DNA of 11,235 nt, taken from assembly GCA_902806365.1 (NCBI GenBank), contig CADCWJ010000814.1:1-11235 (forward strand), given 5' to 3'. Shown here in pieces: positions 6,779-11,235 of this stretch (position 1 is its first letter; every line of letters starts with the position of its first letter). The stretch is from an uncultured Thermomicrobiales bacterium. Lineage in GTDB: Bacteria; Chloroflexota; Chloroflexia; Thermomicrobiales; UBA6265. The notes under the pieces are model-generated. The model saw nothing but the letters and a program-made list of their open reading frames with translations. It was not told where the DNA came from and did not search any database. The position numbers and the translations under genes are program-made.

Positions 6779-7056
6779 CGCTCGGGAGGGTCTTCATCCG
6801 GGGCTCGCCATCGCGCTTGCACGGTCCGCGATTCGCTGGGGACGAGGGGGCCGGAGTACTCGGCTCCGTCGACGTGTTGGCGCAACCTTACGTCCCACGA
6901 CGTCTGGAGCGCAACCGGAATCGCCGCTTCCCGAGGGCGGTGCATCGGCAATGCCGGGCGGACACCCCGCGTGCTTTGTGCAGAGGGGAACTCATGGGCC
7001 GCGGTCCGTCCCTTCGGGAACCATTCCCGCTGGTGTGGAAGGGGAGGGATGGGCGG
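6779..7056. other. Intergenic stretch between prs stop and the T-box leader
   Basis: No gene is supported here. It should contain the end of the prs transcript and the promoter of the T-box/aspS unit. A 6-bp hairpin CGGGAA-CCA-TTCCCG (7015-7029), about 27 nt past the prs stop, is a weak terminator candidate with no U-tract. No clear -35/-10 pair was found. The T-box Stem I could extend into this stretch. Confidence 0.4.
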
Positions 7057-8004
7057 TCAGAACGAGTTGACGAACAGGCTGCTGACCGACTCGCCTTCGT
7101 GAATGCGGTGGATCGCTTCCGCCAGCAGGGGCGCGATCGACAGGACATGCATGTTCGGCAGGCGCTTGTGTTCTGGGATCGGTACGGTGTTGGTGGTCAC
7201 GATCTCGTCGAGATCGGCGTACGATCCCAGGCGCTCGATCGCCTTGCCGGTGAACAGGCCGTGCGTGCAGGCGAGCGAGATGCGGCCGACGTCTAGTTTG
7301 CGCAGGCTGTTCATCAACTCCAGGATCGAGCCCCCGGTAGCGATCTCGTCGTCGAGGACGATGACGTTCTTGCCGTGGACATCGCCCACGATGGCGTCGA
7401 TCACGACCTTGTCGTCGGCAAGCCGGCGCTTGGAACCAGCAGCAACCGGCAGGTTGAGCACCCGTGCGAACTGGGTCGCCGATTTGGCGTTGCCGAGGTC
7501 AGGCGAAACGACGATCGTGTTGGTCAGATCGCGCGACTTGAAGTGATCGGCGATCACGTTGAGCGCGTTGAGATGATCGACCGGCACGCTGAAGAACCCG
7601 TGCACCTGCGGCGCGTGCAGGGCCATTGTCAGCACCCGGTTTGCTCCGGCAGTGACCAGCAGGTCGGCGACGAGACGACCGCCGATCGAGATCCGGGGCA
7701 TGTCCTTCTTGTCCGACCGTGCGTAGGCGTAATGCGGGATCACCGCCGTGATCCGCGCGGCGGAGGCGCCTCGTGCGGCGTCGAGCATCAGCAGCAGTTC
7801 CATCAGGTGTTCCTGGACCGACGGCACCAGCGGTTGGATCAGGAAGACATCCTGCTCCCGGCAGTTCGCCTGGAGCTGGACCTGCAGGCAATCGTTGCTG
7901 AACCGGTTGACCTGCGCCCGCAACAGCGGCAGCCCCAACGTGTCGCAGACCTCATGGGCCAGGTCCTGGTGGGCGGTGCCGCTGAATATCCCGATTTCAC
8001 GCAT
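7057..8004 (-). CDS. prs: Ribose-phosphate pyrophosphokinase (PRPP synthetase), variant motifs
   Basis: 315 residues, the normal length. It makes PRPP from ribose 5-phosphate and ATP for purine, pyrimidine, His, Trp and NAD synthesis in the cytosol. It aligns end to end with class I PRPP synthetases: MREIGIFSGTAHQDLA at the start, MELLLMLDAA, YARSDKKD (94-101), LHAPQVHGFFSVPVDHL (129-145, catalytic His130), VVSPDLG (165-171), flexible-loop KRR (192-194), PRPP loop VIVLDDEIATGGS (214-226) and a GESVSSLF end. Departures from the usual motifs are FSNDC (35-39) for FSDGE, MALH for MDLH and DDEIATGGS for DDxxDTGGT. Activity is still likely because the lysine/arginine loop and Mg-PRPP acidic pair remain. 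The only Shine-Dalgarno is GGAG 13 nt before the ATG, but the start fits the family N-terminus. Confidence 0.93.
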   Translation of the reverse strand: MREIGIFSGTAHQDLAHEVCDTLGLPLLRAQVNRFSNDCLQVQLQANCREQDVFLIQPLVPSVQEHLMELLLMLDAARGASAARITAVIPHYAYARSDKKDMPRISIGGRLVADLLVTAGANRVLTMALHAPQVHGFFSVPVDHLNALNVIADHFKSRDLTNTIVVSPDLGNAKSATQFARVLNLPVAAGSKRRLADDKVVIDAIVGDVHGKNVIVLDDEIATGGSILELMNSLRKLDVGRISLACTHGLFTGKAIERLGSYADLDEIVTTNTVPIPEHKRLPNMHVLSIAPLLAEAIHRIHEGESVSSLFVNSF

Positions 8005-8090
8005 GGGGCAGCTCGATCTCCGTCGAAGGTGAGGAGTGGAGGGGCGCGGCGCCGTCGCGCTTGCCGCGCACCGTCGTCGGTGACCGTGGG

Positions 8091-8120
8091 AGCGTACCCT
8101 TTCTGTCCATCCCCGGACAA
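8091..8120 (-). promoter_or_regulatory. Candidate promoter of prs
   Basis: On the minus strand TTGTCC (8120-8115) is followed after 18 nt by TACGCT (8096-8091), about 85 nt upstream of the prs start. The -35 matches 4 of 6 and the -10 is weak. Prediction by eye. Confidence 0.25.
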
Positions 8121-8153
8121 CGATCGGCGCCGCGCGACGGCGCTGGCCGGACG

Positions 8154-8192
8154 CGCAAAGCGACCACTCGCCTCGCGAGTGGTCGCTTTGCG
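8154..8192 (-). terminator. Strong hairpin terminator after the 951-residue membrane protein gene
   Basis: A perfect 18-bp stem (8154-8171 with 8175-8192) has a 3-nt loop. On the minus strand it starts 20 nt after the stop at 8213, and it sits upstream of the candidate prs promoter. It contains AAA/TTT within the stem but no U-tract follows, as with the hairpin at 5151-5212. It separates this transcript from prs. Confidence 0.75.
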
Positions 8193-8212
8193 ATGATCTA
8201 TCGATGGTTGCC

Positions 8213-11068
8213 TCAGCGATCGGGGCCGCGGAGGGCGCCGCCGCGAGTGGCCGTTCCCACCATCGTCACGACGGAGCCTGGGGCACCCATTGCCTCCGGC
8301 TCGCATGCGCTCCACTGGCCCCGGCCTTCCGCCCTGGCGGCGGATTCCGAACCCGTCAGCCACCCCGCGAACCGGGTGTTCGGTTCGCTGATCCCGGCGC
8401 GCAACGCTCCATCCGTGACCAGGGCGGCGGAGGCGAGGACGAAGCGGCCGTCGTCTGCTTCGACCCAGACATCGCGAACCAGGTTGCCGCGGGCGTCGGT
8501 TGCGGTCGCCTGGCGCTCGATCCGGACTCGCTTGCCCACGACAAGCTCGGCGTTGGCGGCGGTGGCTTCTTCGGCGAAGCAGTCGTCGCCGGTCGGGGCG
8601 TCGACCCCGAGATAACGGACCGTCTGCCGAACCCCGTCCCGCTCGATAACGATCGTTTCCCCGTTCTCCGCCCCGACAACGGTGGCTTCGATGAATTCCG
8701 GCAAGGCGGGTGCCTCCTCAGGGATCGCCAGTGGAGCGGGCTGCGCAAGGACCGGCTCCAGATCGACGGCCTGTTCGCCCGCGTACAAGACGAGCGACTC
8801 GGCACCCTGGGGGACGAGGAATGTGAGGGCGAACCGATGACCTTCTCCTGGAGCCAGGGAGACGGTATCGGTGTTGCCGTACGCCGGATCGAGACCGAGC
8901 TGGGAGCTGACCCAGCCGTTTCCGACGTCGAGCAGGATCTCCTTGCCGTCGGCGACAAGCCGGAACTGGCTCATGTCGAACTCGCGCTCGCTCGCGGTCC
9001 AGTTCTCACCGTAGAGGGAGATGACCACCCATTCTCCGTAGTTTCCCACGTCGTTGACGTCGGGCAGTTCCTCGATGGTGTCGCCTCGGGCGGCGCCTTC
9101 GATGGCGTAGCGGAACGCACCGTCACCGAGCGACTGGGCGGGCGGCGTCTCCGGATCGACGCTTGGGGGTTGTGACTCCAGCACTGTCTCGGGGACGACC
9201 GTGGGGGTTTGAGCCGGAGGTTGGGATGGTGCCGGAGTTGCGGTGGCGGTGTCCGTCGCCGTGGGGGCCGGGGTCTGCGTCGGGTTCACGGTCGGTGTGG
9301 CCGTGGCGGCCGGGGTCTGCGTTGACTCTCCGGTTGGTGTGGCCGTGGTGGTCGGCGCGGGCGTCTGCATCGAGTCCACGGTCGCCGTCGCGGTGGCACT
9401 CGGTGCCGGAGTTCGGGTCGGCACTTGGTTCGAGGTCGCCGTGGCGGTGGAAGCCGGAGTCCGCGTCGGGTCCACGGTCGCGGTGGGAGCCGGCGTCTGC
9501 GTTGGCTCTGCGGTCGGTGTGGCGGGGGCGGTCGGCGCAGGCGTCCGGGTCGGCGCTTCGGTCGCGGTAGGTGTGGGCGCTGGAGTTTGCGTCGGGCCCA
9601 CGGTCGGCGTCACGGTGGCGGTAGCACTCGGTGCCGGCGTCCGGGTTGGCACTTCGGTTGGCGCTTCGGTCGGTACCTCGGTCGCCGTCGCCCTCGGGGT
9701 TTCGGTTGGTCGTTCAGTTGGAATCTCAGTCGGCGGTTCCGTCGCGGTGGGCGGCGGAACCTCGACGACTGGTGCGGTCGGCTCAGGCAGGGCGTCCCCT
9801 GGCACGTCATCGGAGGCCTCATCGACGCCGGCCCGGGGCTCATCGGAGTCAGGATCGGACGTCGGCACGGGCGGTACGCCGGGAACCTCGGTCGGGGAGT
9901 CGCCTTGCCCCGGACCATCGTTCCCCTCCTCATCGGGAGCGGCGGTGCTGGTCTCCTGGACGGGTTGCAGCTCGCCGCCGCTCGTGCCGTCGGAGGGCAC
10001 GCTCTGTCCGCTACCATCAGGCGGTGCGCTTGTCGGCTCGCTCGTTGGTGTGGTGCCTTCCAGCGTCGCTCCCGCCTGGTCGCTGGCGGCCGGGATCTGG
10101 CTGATGTCCGCCGTATCCTGGCGGAGCCCGAGCCGCTCTTCGACATTCGCCGGGAACGCCACATCGAGACGCTCATAGAGCCGGTCTCGCCCGAAGTAGA
10201 GCGCGGTGCTGACAAGCACAAGCAGGATCGACAGGCGAAGCCCCCAGATCAGGCCCCGGTTGACCTGACGAGGCTCAAAGGTGACGACTGGATTGGCTTC
10301 TTCGGCCTCGATCGCGGTCGTCCGTGCCCGACGATGAGCGAGCCGGCTTGTCGTCGCGACACGCGACGGGCCTGCCGGCGGCGTCTCGGCATCCGCGTCC
10401 TCGCTCGTCGGCGAAGGGGAGCTCGAAGCGGGCGCAGTCACCGCCGGAGGTCGCGACCGCGTTCCTGGTGCCGGGATCCCCTGCTGCTCGATCGGGGGCC
10501 AGGTTTGCTTAGCCGGCGGTTCATCATCTCCGAACTCAGGCAGCGGCGGGAGCGCCATCGGTGTCGCCGCACCAATACCGCCCGCCCACGCCGGAGCGCT
10601 GCCGGCCGGCTGGTTTGCCACTTCCGAGTTACCGGGCGATGGCGCGTAGGAGGCCGTGCCGACGAGGGTTGCCGCAAGTTGCCTGGTGGCGGCACGTCCG
10701 GCCCGGATCCGGATCGGCAAGTGATCCGTTTCCTCCAATCCAGCCGTGCGCCCTTCCGGCGTTATCGACACGCGGAGCGCGTCCTGTCCCATCTCCTCAG
10801 CGGCCGGACGCAACCAAGTGCGCGGGACGTCGAGCACGACCTGCCCGCTGGAGACCAGCGCAAGCTGACTCGACGTCAGGACCAGGCGCGCCGGAAGCTC
10901 GATCCCGCCACCGACAATCGCGACCTCGCCCTCCCAGACGATACCGTCCGCCTCGAACGACGCCCATGCCTTGCCGGTCGGACGGTCGGCCCGCGAGGTG
11001 GGCGTGCCGGCTCCGGGACCGGACGCACGACCGCGTGCTGACTTGTCGGGCGATATACCGAACGGCAT
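8213..11068 (-). CDS. Single-pass membrane protein: cytoplasmic PH/GRAM-like domain, Thr-Pro stalk, DUF4352-like domain, degenerate SNase-like domain
   Basis: 951 residues from the ATG at 11068, 8 nt after GGAGG (complement of 11077-11081). The frame opens earlier at a GTG (11119) without such a site. Residues about 33-137 form a compact beta-rich domain resembling PH/GRAM folds (RLVLTSSQLALVSSG, VPRTWL). A Pro-rich linker precedes one membrane segment (272-293) with basic residues before it, predicting N-inside, C-outside. A long Ser/Thr/Pro-rich stalk (about 320-645) follows. Residues about 646-775 resemble DUF4352 (EWVVISLYGENW, QFRLVADGKE, LAPGEGHRFALTFLVP). Residues about 790-925 resemble staphylococcal nuclease: VRYLGVDAPTGDDCFAEEA, a TDARGN region and GQWSAC. 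The glutamate of the usual DAPE is Thr826, and the catalytic arginine of the GR motif appears to be Asn862, so nuclease activity is doubtful. Function is unknown; the architecture suggests a surface sensor or binding protein. Confidence 0.85.
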   Translation of the reverse strand: MPFGISPDKSARGRASGPGAGTPTSRADRPTGKAWASFEADGIVWEGEVAIVGGGIELPARLVLTSSQLALVSSGQVVLDVPRTWLRPAAEEMGQDALRVSITPEGRTAGLEETDHLPIRIRAGRAATRQLAATLVGTASYAPSPGNSEVANQPAGSAPAWAGGIGAATPMALPPLPEFGDDEPPAKQTWPPIEQQGIPAPGTRSRPPAVTAPASSSPSPTSEDADAETPPAGPSRVATTSRLAHRRARTTAIEAEEANPVVTFEPRQVNRGLIWGLRLSILLVLVSTALYFGRDRLYERLDVAFPANVEERLGLRQDTADISQIPAASDQAGATLEGTTPTSEPTSAPPDGSGQSVPSDGTSGGELQPVQETSTAAPDEEGNDGPGQGDSPTEVPGVPPVPTSDPDSDEPRAGVDEASDDVPGDALPEPTAPVVEVPPPTATEPPTEIPTERPTETPRATATEVPTEAPTEVPTRTPAPSATATVTPTVGPTQTPAPTPTATEAPTRTPAPTAPATPTAEPTQTPAPTATVDPTRTPASTATATSNQVPTRTPAPSATATATVDSMQTPAPTTTATPTGESTQTPAATATPTVNPTQTPAPTATDTATATPAPSQPPAQTPTVVPETVLESQPPSVDPETPPAQSLGDGAFRYAIEGAARGDTIEELPDVNDVGNYGEWVVISLYGENWTASEREFDMSQFRLVADGKEILLDVGNGWVSSQLGLDPAYGNTDTVSLAPGEGHRFALTFLVPQGAESLVLYAGEQAVDLEPVLAQPAPLAIPEEAPALPEFIEATVVGAENGETIVIERDGVRQTVRYLGVDAPTGDDCFAEEATAANAELVVGKRVRIERQATATDARGNLVRDVWVEADDGRFVLASAALVTDGALRAGISEPNTRFAGWLTGSESAARAEGRGQWSACEPEAMGAPGSVVTMVGTATRGGALRGPDR
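9194..9721 (-). repeat. Degenerate Thr-Pro tandem repeat coding for the stalk
   Basis: Encodes residues about 450-625 of the membrane protein. Units of roughly 12-18 codons carry a TRTPAP or TQTPAP core followed by Ala/Thr-rich filler ending in a proline-containing turn; about nine cores are visible. The DNA is correspondingly repetitive, at about 36-54 bp per unit. Such stalks extend a domain away from the membrane and are often O-glycosylated in bacteria that have the machinery; glycosylation is inference. Confidence 0.85.
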
Positions 11069-11235
11069 TGCGGGAACCTCCGTGGCAGACCAGGGCGCGA
11101 TGCTCCATCCAGCGATCACGCGTCATCCCGGCCCGGTGCGCACCGCCGGGTGAGCGTTGAACCTGACCCCGCGGGAGACGCGGGCTGGTGTCCGTTGATC
11201 CGTCCGGTGGACTACCGGGCCACTCCAGGCTCGGC
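11069..11235. other. Upstream region of the membrane protein gene with short GC-rich dyads
   Basis: No gene is supported. Three dyads lie within 85 nt: the 12-nt palindrome CGGTGCGCACCG (11134-11145), CCCGCG-GGAGA-CGCGGG (11168-11184) and CCGGT-GGACT-ACCGG (11204-11218). The outer two could be the end of a transcript from beyond the window; the palindrome could be an operator for the gene at 11068. No clear promoter hexamers were found. Confidence 0.4.

Noticed and set aside
6550..6951. N-terminal extension of AspRS by 134 codons
   Set aside because: The stretch is the T-box leader, and GGAGGT lies just before the GTG at 6549, which gives a normal-length AspRS.
9194..9721. CRISPR-like array
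   Set aside because: Units are degenerate, in frame, without distinct spacers, and encode a Thr-Pro repeat.
9243..10178. Long plus-strand open frame coding for a Val/Gly-rich protein, and another at 9425-11041
   Set aside because: Both lie antisense to the 951-residue membrane protein, and their low-complexity sequence is the complement of its Thr-Pro stalk. Neither has a recognisable domain or good ribosome binding site.
11069..11119. GTG start at 11119 for the membrane protein
   Set aside because: The ATG at 11068 has GGAGG at ideal spacing; the upstream GTG has none.

Overview
High-GC bacterial DNA with five complete genes, one partial gene and several well-formed RNA or terminator elements. 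The gene types (a high-GC sortase/LPXTG system, an archaeal-type AspRS behind a T-box, a variant PRPP synthetase, and a membrane protein with a Ser/Thr/Pro-rich stalk and a nuclease-like head) suggest a Chloroflexota bacterium, possibly Thermomicrobia/Sphaerobacter-like. That placement is inference; no rRNA or other marker gene is present.

Layout. (1) 1-697, minus: 5' part of a KimA/YdaO-like APC-superfamily potassium transporter, cut by the window edge. (2) 698-1114: 417-nt divergent intergenic region with a perfect 10-bp inverted repeat. (3) 1115-3958, plus: secreted cell-wall-anchored protein with six modules of four cysteines each and an LPTTG sorting signal. (4) 3959-4191: gap with two interleaved complementary pairs (pseudoknot or switch topology). 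(5) 4192-5130, plus: sortase fused to a C-terminal bacterial SH3 domain, probably the enzyme that anchors the preceding protein. (6) 5151-5212: perfect 29-bp hairpin between convergent genes. (7) 5218-6549, minus: archaeal/eukaryotic-type aspartyl-tRNA synthetase, preceded by a T-box leader (about 6576-6778). (8) 7057-8004, minus: ribose-phosphate pyrophosphokinase with several non-canonical active-site residues. (9) 8154-8192: 18-bp hairpin terminator. (10) 8213-11068, minus: 951-residue single-pass membrane protein with a cytoplasmic PH/GRAM-like domain, a Thr-Pro repeat stalk, a DUF4352-like beta domain and an SNase-like domain that appears to lack catalytic residues.

How they work together. 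The plus-strand pair 1115-5130 forms a cell-surface unit: substrate plus dedicated sortase. The minus-strand genes are housekeeping (tRNA aspartylation, PRPP supply) plus an unrelated surface protein. The most notable items are the disulfide-type repeat protein with its SH3-bearing sortase, the T-box whose UGGC bulge matches the G73 discriminator of tRNA-Asp/tRNA-Asn, and the apparently dead, membrane-tethered SNase domain.
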